Shown: positions 17,469 to 27,677, counted from the stretch's first letter. The stretch is DNA of 32,526 bases from Asparagopsis taxiformis (GCA_030407315.1 JALQPE010001059.1:1-32526); one strand, 5' to 3'. Translations and numbers: made by a program. Notes: generated by a model from the letters alone, not told the origin.

Positions 17469-19500
17469 TTATTTCGTCTCATCTTCCATTAAAAAATCAT
17501 CAATTGTAAGGCCCGCTTTTTCAGCTGAAATATAGTCATCAGTTGTGCGTGGTACCGGGCGTTTGCAAGAGCAAATGGGTCTCCATCATTTGTCTCGGCC
17601 ATAACCTCTAAGCGACATGTTTCACACATTTTTAACAAGCGAGCATTCTCACTGCTTTCAAACATTCTGTGTGTTCCAGCAAGTTGTTTTGATATTTTCT
17701 CAATGGTTGATTTTGCTGCAAAAGGAGTGCCGCAGCGAATGCATTCAAAAGGCTCCTCTTCATTTAAAGTTACCGGCTGCATTGCAGAAGGCAGTAAGTT
17801 TAAACGCGGTGTTAACCAATAGCATCTTCAGGGCACGTGCTTTGACAAAGCCCACATTGAACACAAGCTGTTTCAACAAAACGAAGCTCAGGTCTGTCAG
17901 GGTTATCTCGAAGAGCATCAGCCGGACAAGCAGAAACACATGACAACAAAGTGTACAACTATCAGTGTTCACAGAAATCAAACCATAAGGAGCTTCATCA
18001 CTTAAGAGATAATCTCAACATTTTCAGAACTAGCTTCTGCCAAAGCCCCAATTCCCATGCGGGCAATTTCTCTCTTGTTGCCAAGTGGAGTAAAAGTCTT
18101 TTGAGCAACAGGTTTTCGTTGAGGTAATCCCAAACAGTTGCTTCAAAATCATCGGGGTCTGTTGAGTAAATTAAGTGTAATCTATCTTGATCAAAGCCAA
18201 GCCCAGATAGAATAGATTGACTAAGTGCTATTTCTTTTTGTAAGGCTTCATATTCTTCACTTTGCCGTTCATCTCCAAGGATCACTATATGAGAAAACCC
18301 AGCTGCAAAAGCTGCCAGTAAAGCATCATGACCAATACCGGAAGGGCTGTGAACCTCAAGAGGAATTAGTGAGCCAGGTAAACCACGACCATAGCGGGCA
18401 CTCAATGAGATAAGCTCAAGCCCTTGATTATTATCATGAATTAAAAGAGAAGCTTTCGTGCCGCCAGCTTTGTAATAGGTAGTAGCCAGTGTTTGAATAG
18501 CTTTAATATGGTCTGTTCTATCTGGAAATAAGTAAGAAACAGCACCTGTCGGCAATGGGCTGCGCAATTGCCGCATCCCCCGCATATGTCTAAATCAATC
18601 GCCACATGATCACCAGCAGAAGTGATGGCACCAGCCGGACAATTGTCCAAACATTTCGTACAGCCTATTTTTTGCGAGCGAGAATGTGCGCAAATATCAG
18701 CATTGTAATCAACGTAAATTGGCTTTTCAAATTCACCAACTAAATCTGAAGCATCAAACACCGTGCGCATAACAGCAGCTGGATCTCCAATATCAGTACG
18801 AAGATATCCATCCCGGCTTTCATGCCTCGTGAACAAGGGGAGCCTTCACGAAAGTCAACAATAAACTGCAGTCAGAGTGAACATTATCTTTTGAAGGAGA
18901 AAATTTAAGTAGATCTGGTAGAAGGAATAAGCGCTGCATAGTCATCAAGAGTGACTTTAAAATTGCCAAATGAACCAGTAGCTGTTTTCACCTTTCCTTT
19001 AAAAATAGGAAAGTCAAACTGGCCAGGAAGTATTAGATCGTCATCATCAGTTAAAACCAGTGTGACGGATAATTTTGATTTAATAAAGCCGCAGCTTCAA
19101 AGCAATCTTGTCCAGAGCCAAGCACCAAACAAAGGCCGTCACTGCTGAGAGTTTTCACTCGTGTGGGTCGCTCTTCAAGCATTGCATGGGCAGCAAGAGC
19201 TGCCATTTTAGGAGAAGAGTTTTTAGAGTCAGAACTCCATCCAGCAAGTTCGCGAATGTTAAAAAAGGAAGGAGTTGCAGCGCCCGCATCTTCGGCAACT
19301 TCAGTAAAAAAAGAAGCCTCTTGCGTGCAGCCAACACATAAAGAATTAGACCCAAGTTCTGCTTCAAAATCAGCAATGCCAGTACGGCATAAATTGCTGT
19401 GAACAGGCAAGTCATCAACCCCTAAATTATCAGCAATTTTTTTACCGTCAACGGGCATGGATTTTGCACAATTGCAAAGCAATAAAGTATGTTTGCTCAT
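17469..19500 (-). CDS. Multi-cluster 4Fe-4S binding protein of the FDH cluster
   Basis: About 676 residues, read across at least four frame breaks (near 19080, 18550, 18080-18120 and 17940). The N-terminus LLCNCAKSMPVDGKKIADNL and a Cys pair SNSLCVGCTQEASFF recall HdrA-like domains. Ferredoxin-type motifs follow: CTKCLDNCPAGAITSAG, ICGGCGNCAAHCPTGAVS, later SCTLC, CVSACPADALRD, ACVQCGLCQSTCPEDAIG and a zinc-finger-like ECIRCGTPFAAKSTIEKI, with CETCRLEVMAE near the C-terminus. At least four clusters are predicted; no signal or membrane segments, so cytoplasmic. Divergent from DUF3305 (103 bp apart). Families with this make-up accompany formate dehydrogenases with DUF3305/3306. A role in electron supply to maturation or in linking FDH to other carriers is inferred. 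Confidence 0.8.
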
Positions 19501-19530
19501 TGTTTATAACCTCCCTATACTATGACCTTA

Positions 19531-19564
19531 TTTATAGTTATTCTAAATAATAGAAGACTATAAA
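19531..19564. promoter_or_regulatory. Palindrome in the divergent promoter region
   Basis: Between the start codons of the 4Fe-4S gene and DUF3305 (19501-19603), TTTATAGT (19531-19538) and ACTATAAA (19557-19564) form perfect 8-bp arms, with an inner TATT/AATA pair. The position suggests a shared operator controlling both directions. It fits no consensus I can name. Confidence 0.45.
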
Positions 19565-19603
19565 AATGGCCGTGAAGCAAGAGAAAAAGGGGAGTTAATT
19601 TTT

Positions 19604-20182
19604 GTGAAAAAAGAACTCAAAATTAATGTGGGTGTGATTGCTGAAATTCGCAAATCTAAATCTCATTCAAATGCTATATGGGCCGAAGATTATTGGATGC
19701 CAAGCTCCGTGATTTATGGCAATGTTAACCATGAAATAGGAGATGTAATTCGCCAAACAGAAATGGCGACTGCTTACTTCATGGGGCACTCAGAAATTTA
19801 CTGTCACGCCAAAGAAACAGAAAGTTACATTCACAATTTTGAAAGTGAAGTACCCGCCATTTACGTTGTGCTAAGACGAGATGAAGAAGACGAACATCCA
19901 CTCGATTATTTTGTCCATGCCGTTACAGTTTCTCCCTATGAAGCGCAAGATTATGCAGACCCGGCTGAAGATATTATTGAGCGCGTTCCTATGCCGACCA
20001 AAATAGCTGTAATGTTGATGGACTTTATCGACCAACACCATATTGATGAGCCTTTCAAAAAAAGAAAGCGTAAAAATTTCAAACAAGAACCTCATCAATT
20101 TGGCAAGGACCCCATTTTCAAAAACATGTCCTCTCAAAAGACCAATGGGTTAGATCATAAAGGAGGGCAAAATGACGGATAA
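19604..20182 (+). CDS. DUF3305 domain protein
   Basis: Intact 192-residue protein. The N-terminal half fits DUF3305: INVGVIAEIRKSKSHSNAIW then AEDYWMPSSVIYGN, with a conserved Trp pattern, continuing HSEIYCHAKETESYIHNFES, VPAIYVVLRRDEE and HAVTVSPYEAQDYADPAEDI. The C-terminal tail from about residue 150 is basic (KKRKRKNFKQ) and probably disordered. Start GTG 19604 with AGGGGAG 9 bp upstream. Its end overlaps DUF3306 by 11 bp, so the pair is translationally coupled. DUF3305 and DUF3306 occur together next to formate dehydrogenase genes in Proteobacteria; their function is not established. No signal peptide is seen. Confidence 0.88.
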   Translation: MKKELKINVGVIAEIRKSKSHSNAIWAEDYWMPSSVIYGNVNHEIGDVIRQTEMATAYFMGHSEIYCHAKETESYIHNFESEVPAIYVVLRRDEEDEHPLDYFVHAVTVSPYEAQDYADPAEDIIERVPMPTKIAVMLMDFIDQHHIDEPFKKRKRKNFKQEPHQFGKDPIFKNMSSQKTNGLDHKGGQNDG

Positions 20183-20913
20183 GGAAAAACAGAAGAAGAG
20201 ACATTTCTTAAAAGATGGTCGCGGCGTAAAAACTCTGAGGCAGAAAAACTAACAGAAGAAGTCGCAACTGAAGAACCGCTTAAAAATGAACTGAGTGAAG
20301 AAGCAAACTCAAAAAGACGGAACAAGAAGAAGCAGAAGAAAAAGAATGGCGTAAAATCGCGCGATTGCAGAAGCCATTGACCTTGACACACTCGACTATG
20401 AGTCTGACTTCCAGCCTTTTATGAAAAAAGGTGTGCCTGAAGCTTTAAAAAAACTCGCGATGCGCAAATTATGGACGAGCAATCCGATCTCGCCAATGTT
20501 GATGCCTTAATGATTATGATGAAAATTTTGCTGACCCGGCCCTTAATGTATTTAAATCTGATTGGAAAGTTGGCCGCGGCTTTCTAACAGAAGAAGATGA
20601 TGAAAAAGAAAGATTAAGAAAGCTGGCACTAAAAGAAGAACAAGAAAAAGAAGAAGAAAACGCCTCACACATAGAGGATGAGATAGCTCTAGAGGATAAT
20701 GCTCTCTCGTCGGTTGAGGAAGTTGAAGACCAGGAACAGGGGGATGATGAGACAATCGCTCAAGTTCTAGCTGAAAATTCTGTTAAAAATAACGATGATG
20801 CAATGAGTGAATTTCAAGGTTTAGAAACGCAATCTAAATTTGATGAAGTGCTGGAAGAAGCCCCTGTTGTAAAACGTGTATCTCTGCGTAGCCGTTTATT
20901 GGAAGATGAATAA
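20172..20913 (+). CDS. DUF3306 domain protein, frameshifted
   Basis: About 246 residues, a very charged protein with a conserved central block. N-terminus ETFLKRWSRRKNSEAEKL is the DUF3306 start (FLxRWSRRK). The central block reads FMKKGVPEALKKLAMRKLWT, then NPILANVDALNDYDENFADP in the best frame, followed by FKSDWKVGRGFLTEEDDEKE. The second half is long, acidic and coiled-coil-like, ending KRVSLRSRLLEDE. Breaks occur near 20315, 20365, 20455 and 20510. ATG 20172 lies inside the DUF3305 gene. Probably cytoplasmic; expected partner of DUF3305 in formate dehydrogenase maturation or regulation, though no mechanism is known. Confidence 0.82.
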
Positions 20914-20996
20914 GTGAGAGTAAGGTATTGAAATCATTGATGACTGTGGAACGGATCATCTAACTATAATTATTCATAAAAATGCAAAGGTCAGAA

Positions 20997-22167
20997 ATGA
21001 CATTAGAAATAAAATCAAAGCTGCTAGAAAAACTAAAAAAAGTTAAAGGTCCAAATCTAGAAGGAAATATCGTTGATTTAAATCTGGTTTCTGAAATTCA
21101 GTTAGATAATAAAAAGGCCATTTTTTCAATTGCTGTGCCAGCTGAAAAAGCTGAAAGTTTAGAACCCTTAAGAGCGGCAGCAGAACAAGTCGCTAAATCA
21201 GTCGATGGAATTGAAAGCGCTTTGGTTATCCTCACGCTGAAAAGGCAGACAAAGAGCTTACAGATAACCAACAAGCGGTAAGACCTTCGCCATCAAGTGA
21301 AGAATTGGGGGCGGTGCCACCGCCTATGGCAGATGCCGCTGGCAACCCAACACAGCAGTTGGGGCTTCCACCAGGCATCAAATCAATTGTCGCGATCTCG
21401 TCAGGCAAAGGCGGGGTCGGCAAATCAACACGTCTGTTAATATCGCGCTGCCTTACAAGCAAAGGGGCTGAAGGTAGGAATACTCGACGCAGATATTTAT
21501 GGCCCCTCTCTACCGAGGCTATTGGGTATCTCAGGAAGGCCCACACAAGTAACAGGGCGAATAATAAAGCCGTTAGATGGCTTTGGCATTAAAGTGATCT
21601 CTATGGGCTTTTCTAGTCGATGAAGAAACCCCGATGATTTGGCGAGGGCCAATGGTCATTTCAGCCATAACCCAAATCTGCGCGAAGTGCAATGGGGCGA
21701 GATTGATATGCTCATTGTCGATATGCCGCCAGGAACAGGAGATGTTCAACTAACACTCGCACAGCAAGTGCCTTTGGCAGGTGCGGTCATTGTCTCGACG
21801 CCGCAAGATCTGGCTTTGATTGATGCGCGTAAAGGATTGAACATGTTCCGCCAAGTAGAAGTTCCAGTGCTTGGTATTATTGAAAATATGAGTTATTTCA
21901 TTTGCCCGCACTGTGGAGATAAGCACGCTATTTTTCGGTCATGGCGGGGCTGAAGAAGAAGCCGAGCGAATTGGCGTGCCGTTTCTAGGGGGAGTACCAC
22001 TTCATCAAGATATACGCTCAAATTCTGATGCAGGAACCCCGATTATCATCTCTGATCCAGAAGGGGAACACGCAAAAACTTACAGCCAAATTACAGAAAA
22101 CCTTATCTTGGGCCGGATTAAAGAAGAAGAAGAAATGATCAACCGTCCCTCAATCGTTATTGAGTAA
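20997..22167 (+). CDS. mrp: Mrp/ApbC iron-sulfur cluster carrier ATPase
   Basis: P-loop ATPase of the Mrp/NBP35 family, about 390 residues, which carries 4Fe-4S clusters to apoproteins. The N-terminal MIP18-like (DUF59) domain has [20 protein letters not shown]. The deviant Walker A reads [13 protein letters not shown], followed in shifted frames by [20 protein letters not shown] and [14 protein letters not shown]. Then come Walker B-like [20 protein letters not shown] and the cluster-binding CPHC in [16 protein letters not shown], ending [16 protein letters not shown]. Breaks fall near 21240, 21430, 21615 and 21940. Start chosen: ATG 20997 with AAAGG 6 bp upstream. It follows DUF3306 by 83 bp and could supply clusters to FdhA, FdhB and the 4Fe-4S protein, though Mrp is a general factor. 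Confidence 0.93.
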
Positions 22168-22201
22168 GTGGTTAAGTTAAGTGGTAGATCTAAGTTATTG
22201 A

Positions 22202-22474
22202 TTATACTGATGGGTCTGCAAGGTGATTGCGGAGCATTTCTTGAAATGATTTTGTCATTTCAGAGACAAATTCTTCTTGATCTTGAACTTCAAGGACATT
22301 TTTTACAACATGAGCGCTATAGCGAGTAGCGGCATATAAAAAGGCCATGTGCAAATCAACAGCGGGCACACGCTGATTGGTTCTATTCGCAACATTAATG
22401 AACTTGTCAGCAATATTCATAAATTGTTCCGGCGAAATATTGCGCTCTGGTTCACCATCATTCATTTCAGTCAT
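22202..22474 (-). CDS. Small DUF3144/DUF5076-like protein
   Basis: Intact 90-residue protein. The core FMNIADKFINVANRTNQRVP followed by AVDLHMAFLYAATRYSAHVV recalls the small alpha-helical DUF3144/DUF5076 proteins, and the C-terminal helix reads FVSEMTKSFQEMLRNHLADP. No signal peptide, membrane helix or metal motif. Start ATG 22472-22474; an alternative in-frame ATG four codons in (MNDGEP) is possible. It is convergent with mrp, 34 bp away. Function unknown; family assignment is from memory of the pattern and could be wrong between the two related DUFs. Confidence 0.6.
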   Translation of the reverse strand: MTEMNDGEPERNISPEQFMNIADKFINVANRTNQRVPAVDLHMAFLYAATRYSAHVVKNVLEVQDQEEFVSEMTKSFQEMLRNHLADPSV

Positions 22475-22590
22475 AATCTAACTAGCCTTGTAAAATATGT
22501 GTTTTTGAAATTGTTATAACAAAAACATCTTGGAGAACAACACCCAATCAATCAAGAGTTAGATAATAAAAATAGTCCAGTAAATAACGC

Positions 22591-22797
22591 GATGTTCCAT
22601 AGGCATCTGAAGCGCCACTAAAAGAAGCGCGGATGTTCCATGGGCATCTGAAGCGCCACTAAAAGAAGCGCGGATGTTCCATGGGCATCTGAAGCAAAGA
22701 AATGCGGATGCTACGTGGGCATCTGAAGCAAAGAAATGCGGATGCCATGTGGGCATCTGAAGCAAAGAAATGCGGATGCCATGTGGGCATCTGAAGC
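22591..22797. repeat. Six direct repeats built on GGCATCTGAAGC
   Basis: The core GGCATCTGAAGC starts at 22602, 22643, 22684, 22718, 22752 and 22786. The first two intervals are 41 bp and the last three 34 bp, so the array is a mosaic of two unit types. The 34-bp type contains GATGCC-N5-GGCATC, a perfect short hairpin; the 41-bp type carries GATG...CATC around CCATGG and GCGC arms. The step from 41 to 34 comes from replacing the linker GCGCCACTAAAAGAAGC by GCAAAGAAATGC. Confidence 0.92.
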
Positions 22798-22813
22798 ACA
22801 GAAAAGACAACTT

Positions 22814-22890
22814 GAAGGCCCACTTAAAAGCCGGTGCTAGTGGGCAACCGAAGGCCCACTTAAAAGCCGGTTGTTAGTGGGCAACCTGAA
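22814..22890. repeat. Two further hairpin repeats with GCCCACT/AGTGGGC arms
   Basis: Two copies of a GAAGGCCCACTTAAAAGCCG unit, each with perfect 7-bp arms GCCCACT/AGTGGGC (22818-22824/22839-22845 and 22854-22860/22876-22882). A partial third copy starts GAAGGCTCAC (22888). They adjoin the GGCATCTGAAGC array and share its GAAG spacer motif but differ in sequence. Confidence 0.85.
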
Positions 22891-22941
22891 GGCTCACGAA
22901 AAAAGAGCGCTACCAAAAAAACGAACCTTCATTTATATGAT

Positions 22942-25271
22942 CTAATGTTTCGTCTTACTCGCTTTTGCAAAAGCAGCTGCAAATGGGTTGGAGCTATCAA
23001 TCTCATCAGATGATTTCTTCTTCTTATCTGAACTATAAGATTTATTATAGTGCCCCTGATCAGAGTTCCTATTGCTCACGGCATCTCGCTCAGCTTTACG
23101 AACTGCGTCCTGCCCATCAGCTGACTTCATAGAAAGCCCGATGCGTTTGCGCGCGACATCAACTTCAGTCACTCTCACTTTCACAATAGCCCCGGTTTTA
23201 ACAATCTCATGCGGGTCACTAACAAATTTGTCAGCCAGTTGTGAAATATGCACAAGACCATCTTGATGCACACCAATGTCAACAAAGGCTCCAAATTAGT
23301 GACGTTCGTAACAACGCCTTCAAGCTGCATGCCTTCTTTAAGGTCCGTTATTTTTCTCAACGCCTTCAGCAAACTTGCTACTTCAAATGTCGGGCGAGGA
23401 TCTCGCCCAGGTTTATCAAGTTCAGATAAAATGTCAGTCACGGTCGGCACACCAAATTGCTCATCAGCAAAAGAGCGGGCATCAATCCCTTTAAGAAAGA
23501 GCTATCGCCGATCATTTGCTCAATGGCTTTGCCAGTTGTCTCGGCAATCTTTTTAACAACAGAATAAGCTTCTGGATGAACAGCAGATTGATCAAGAGGG
23601 TTCTTGCCATCACGAATGCGTAAGAAACCGGCCGCTTGCTCAAAAGCTTTCGGGCCAAGCCGAGCGACTTTTTTCAACTCTTGCCGAGATTTAAAAGCAC
23701 CATTTTGATTGCGATAAGCAACGATGTTTGCTGCTAATGTTTGGTTTAAGCCTGAAATATGAGTGAGCAATTCAGCTGATGCCATGTTCAAATCAACACC
23801 AACAGAGTTAACGCAATCTTCCACAGCAGCATCAAGCGAGCGTTGCAGCGCTGCTTGATCCACATCATGTTGATATTGCCCAACGCCGATGGCCTTGGCT
23901 TCAATTTTCACAAGTTCAGCAAGCGGGTCTTGCAAACGCCGTGCAATAGAAACGGCCCCTCGAATAGACACATCAAGATCCGGAAATTCTTTTGATGCCA
24001 ATTCAGAGGCAGAATAAACTGATGCCCCCGCTTCAGAAACAATGATTTTTACAAGCTTGTGTCCCTTGCAGCGTTTAATGAGTTCAGCCGCCAGTCGATC
24101 TGTTTCACGTGAGCTGTTTCATTACCAATACTGATAATTTCAACATTATGTTTTTGAAAAGCGCTGCGAGAGTTGCTAGAGATCCATCGATATCATTGCG
24201 GGGCTCATTCGGGTAAATCGTTGTATAATCTACAAGTTTTCCTGTCGCATCGACAAGCAGCCACCTTCACGCCGGTTCTAAACCCAGGGTCTAAACCAAT
24301 GGTTGGGCGAGCACCAGCTGGAGCTGCCAGCATAAGGTCTTTTAAGTTTTGAGAGAAAACGCGAATGCCTCAAGCTCAGCCTTTTCACGAAGATCTTGAA
24401 TGAGGTCGCCAGAAATTTTCTTATGAAGTTTGCCCTTCCAGGTTTTATGAACTGTGTCTTTCAACCACTCATTTCGTGCCTTAGAGCCACCATTAAATTG
24501 AAACTCTGAAGAAATTTTTCTCTCACAAGGGTGAAGATCAGATGTGTCATCTTCAATATCTAATCCAAGAGAAATAACCCCCTCACGCTCAGCCCGTAGC
24601 AGGGCAAGAGCACGGTGAGGCGGAATATCCTTAAAATCTTGCTCGAAAGAAAAATAGTCAGCAAATTTAGCGCCTTCTTCTTCCTTGCCTTTTTTTCACC
24701 TTGTTGTGACAGTACCAGCCTGGCGCATTGTCCCGCGCAAAGAGCCTAAAAGCTCAGCCTTTTCTGTAAGGCTTTCAGTCACAAATATCAGCCGCTCCTT
24801 CAAGAACAGTTTCAATATCCGCGACACCTTTATCAGCAGAGATAAAGTCTTTTGGCAGCTTCAAACGGGTCAAGGTTAGGCGTTGAGATCAAATTGATTG
24901 CAAGGGGCTCTAAGCCTGCTTCTTTGGCAATTTGAGCTTTGGTTCGGCGCTTTGGTTTAAAGGGCAGATATAGGTCTTCAAGTTCAGAGCGCGTCAGAAC
25001 CGCATTAATTTTTTTGAGCAATTGTCATCAAGCTTTCCTTGAGACTCTATTGTTTTAAGAATGCTCTCACGTCTTTGTTCTAACTCACGCAGGTAAGTTA
25101 AGCGTTCTTCGATTTTTCTTAATTGGTCATCATCCAGCCACCCGTGCGCTCTTTTCTATAGCGTGCAATAAATGGCACGGTTGCCCCTTCATCAATTAAA
25201 GTGACAGCAACCTCGACCTGTTGAGGGCGAGCATTAATTTCAGAAGCTATAAGCGTCTCGATTTGAGCCAT
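22942..25271 (-). CDS. tex: Tex, S1-domain RNA-binding transcription accessory protein
   Basis: Tex protein, about 776 residues, a conserved nucleic-acid-binding transcription accessory factor of the cytoplasm. The N-terminus reads [20 protein letters not shown], then [16 protein letters not shown]. The Tex signature [20 protein letters not shown] lies near residue 85. A YqgF-like part and the helix-hairpin-helix [20 protein letters not shown] and [20 protein letters not shown] follow. The S1 domain is near the end ([45 protein letters not shown]), with a Lys/Ser-rich tail ending AKASKTKH. At least eight one-base breaks are scattered through it, many in A/T runs, while motif order and total length are normal. 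Start ATG 25269-25271. Confidence 0.93.
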
Positions 25272-25574
25272 AGTAAAAATCTCTTAAACAATAAAAATCA
25301 AAGGGTTAAAAAAAGGAAATGACCTGAGGCTTAAACCTCAATCTTTAATGGGCTAAAAGCTCGGTGAGAGAAGAGCCCAGTAAAGAGAGAATCAATATAG
25401 CAAAAATATAGAAGAACTGAGGAGAAAAAAAGAAACTTTAACATCTCTATAAAACAAGCATAAAAAATATATCTATTGTGATTAATCGCACTATTCCCTG
25501 ATCTCAGCTCATTAAGGTCCACAATCACTCAAAGAATAGTCTTTGATAGTCAGAAAACTTAAAAGGAGATCAAA
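25272..25574. other. Divergent intergenic region, no gene seen
   Basis: A 303-bp A+T-rich gap between tex (-) and a secreted-protein gene (+). It should hold both promoters. I see a strong ribosome binding site AAAAGGAG (25561-25568) for the right-hand gene and no convincing RNA gene or repeat. Confidence 0.5.
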
Positions 25575-26194
25575 ATGATCAACAATACAATAAAAACACT
25601 TGTAATTGCAGGCATGAGCGTTGCGCTAATTGGCGGAGCAGCTCAAGCCAAAAAACAAAAATCGCGGTGATAATGGCATTCAAAAATCTGAAAGCTGGAA
25701 GAAAAAATAAATAGATCTAGCAAAAAACGTTTGTCAAAACGCATCGTTAGAAAAAGAGACTAAAGCAAAATAAATCTCTATCAAACCAGAAGCTGAATAA
25801 ATCAATTAAGAGAACGAAAAATGTAACAAAACGTTTAAATGAGAAACGTCAAAACAACATCGTTCTTAATAAACGCGGTGCAAAGGGCTGAAGACGATCG
25901 CTCCACCGCCTGACAGGCGTGTGACAACCCCGAAAACCATACTTTCACAGGATAAAGAGTAACAACACCAAAAAACAGTTGTAACTCAAAAATCTCAAGA
26001 TCCAACTTCTGGCCGTTTAAACGCACGTAAAAATAAAGATGAATATTTCAACTGTGCAAATTCAGCACAACTGTTCTAAATGCTTGCATCGCAGATGCAA
26101 ACAGAAAAGGCCAAACAACGAAATCTTGCCTTGCTCATTATCAAGGTAATATTGGCCGTTGCCAGGCTAAATTTTTTATAAATCAAAGCCGTAA
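25575..26194 (+). pseudogene. Basic secreted protein, broken in many places
   Basis: Not recognised. The start ATG 25575 with AAAAGGAG encodes a clear signal peptide: MINNTIKTLVIAGMSVALIG then GAAQAK, an AxA cleavage site. The rest is in pieces in all three frames: Lys/Arg-rich segments (RSSKKRLSKRIVRKRD, KRTKNVTKRLNEKRQN) and a Cys-containing end (DEYFNCANSAQ, VLNACIADANRKG, SCLAHYQGNIGRCQAKFF). If joined it would give about 200 residues: a basic exported protein with four or more Cys near the C-terminus. At least five breaks exist. They may all be sequence errors as elsewhere, or this gene may really be decaying. The end at 26192-26194 is a best guess. Confidence 0.45.
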
Positions 26195-26195
26195 T

Positions 26196-26223
26196 AAAAA
26201 GAGGGAGGCAATCTTGCCTCCCT
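26196..26223 (-). terminator. Rho-independent terminator of the MBL hydrolase gene
   Basis: On the minus strand a stem AGGGAGGCA / TGCCTCCCT with a 4-nt loop is followed by TTTTT (26200-26196). It lies 27 bp after the stop of the metallo-hydrolase gene. The plus-strand side lacks a U run. Confidence 0.85.
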
Positions 26224-26249
26224 TAATCAAAATTATGGTCGGTTCAAGA

Positions 26250-27210
26250 TCAACCAGTAAAGGAGCTAAAGGCAAAGCCTTTGCCATCTTTCTCAAGCTT
26301 ACCAGCGTTTGGAAAACAAAGTGATATCCAGCCACAACGGCATTTTCTTCAAGCACACGGTTAAATAGCTTAACACGTGTTTCTTGAGCAGCTTTCGGGT
26401 CTCCATCAAATACCAAGTGCCAGTTAGGGTTTTCAAAAAGAGAGCCGGTAAATTTGCAGCATCACCAGCAATGATGAGCTGCTCTTTACCACTGCTAATA
26501 TGAAAAGCAGTGTGACCTGGGGTGTGACCATAAGCAGGAAGGGCACGAACACCTGGCAATAAATCTCTCTCTCCTTCTTCAAAAAGCGTCACATTTTTCC
26601 ATTTAGGGAAAGTTGCTTGAATGCGTTGAGCAAGTCCATGAAAAGCTTTTGGCAATTTTGAAAGAATAGATGGGTCTGTCCAGAATTTATATTCTCTCGC
26701 CGGCATCATGATTTCTGCATCAGGGAAATTTGTGCATTTGTATCTTTTGCCATCAGGCCAAATATATGATCTGGTGAAAATGAGAGATAAGAATTGTATC
26801 AATCGACTTAGCGTCAATACCGGCTGCTTTCAAATTCTTCATCATCATGCCAGCATCAGCGAAAGCTGCCCACCAGTACCAGAATCAACAAGAACGTTTT
26901 TTTTGCCCACTTTGATAAATGTCTGTGAAAATTCAATAGGGACAAACTCAGTTTGTTAAACCACACTTGCTTTAAAGCTGATTAACATCATCAACATCCG
27001 CATTGCGAATAAATTTCGGATCATGGGGCTTTTTCCAGATACCATCATAAAGAGATGTGCAGGCGATATCACCAATATTGTAATTAACAAACCCTTGTTT
27101 CAGTTTTGTTTGAGCAAGCGCATCAGGAATAACGGCCATTGGGCACATAATCCCAAGACAGCAGCACCACTTGCAGAAACAACAAGTTCACGACGAGAAA
27201 TATCTGACAT
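26250..27210 (-). CDS. Tat-exported MBL-fold metallo-hydrolase
   Basis: Metallo-beta-lactamase-fold hydrolase of about 320 residues with a twin-arginine signal, SDISRRELVVSASGAAVLGL (Arg 6-7). Next come QGFVNYNIGDIACTSLYDGI, KKNVLVDSGTGGQLSLMLA, and the metal site ILISHFHQ (one lost base breaks HFHxDH, with the DH-I-x-G continuation IYLAWPDGKR read in a shifted frame). Further metal ligands are in GHTPGHTAFHISSG and IIAGDAANLPALF. Family-typical end: NAVVAGYHF and GKLEKDGKGFAF. Breaks occur near 27140, 26945, 26870, 26780, 26430 and 26300. Periplasmic, with an unknown ester or lactone substrate. The catalytic motif is complete apart from the shift. Confidence 0.87.
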
Positions 27211-27677
27211 AATTTTTTCCTTAACTTTTTTTAATTTTAAGGGAAACCCTACATTACTTGGCGTGAATATAACTCAAATTTTTAACAAATACTGGGCCGT
27301 CACTTCAAAGATTTGTGATTATAAAACAAACACAATCCTAATTCAAATAATTCGAATCTAATAAAGAGCCCAAGTTTAAAAATACAAAACATCTCAACTT
27401 GAGTGTGGCTATTCGAGAACTAGGCCTCATTATCAGAGCAAAAGTTTTAAGCTTTTGCATAAGAAAAAGCAACCAATCCTTTAGTCCCAAAATTTGCAAA
27501 CGCTTTTTTTGAGTAAAGAATGTGCAACATGCTGCCTACTTTATAAGCGTATGAAAAATAACAACTTTTTTGAATAAAAAACACGGATTCAATTTGCATC
27601 TTTATTTTTTTTCCCTATTCTGACTAGGAATTTTGGAGATAATCATAAATTTCGTTTTTTAACCGGGGTATCCGAAA
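27211..27677. other. Divergent intergenic region with one hairpin
   Basis: A 467-bp A+T-rich gap between the hydrolase (-) and porin (+) genes; no gene supported. It contains GCAAAAG/CTTTTGC (27438-27444, 27452-27458), a 7-bp inverted repeat that could be an operator or leader hairpin, and long A/T runs near the porin start consistent with a strong promoter. Confidence 0.5.

Larger units (their letters stand above)
22475..22941. other. Non-coding region holding a hairpin repeat array
   Basis: No gene is supported. The open frame on the minus strand over the array is a by-product of repetition (its units of 41 and 34 bp are not multiples of three). The region lies between two minus-strand genes, downstream of tex and upstream of the small DUF3144-like gene, and is transcribed, if at all, as their intergenic spacer. 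Confidence 0.7.

Noticed and set aside
19566..19598. Ten-codon leader peptide before DUF3305
   Set aside because: ATG 19566 has no ribosome binding site and the sequence shows no regulatory codon run.
22559..22810. Minus-strand 83-residue protein
   Set aside because: It lies wholly on the hairpin repeats, whose 41- and 34-bp units shift frame between copies, and has no ribosome binding site.
22591..22890. CRISPR array
   Set aside because: Intervals contain the same sequence, not unique spacers, and no cas genes are present.
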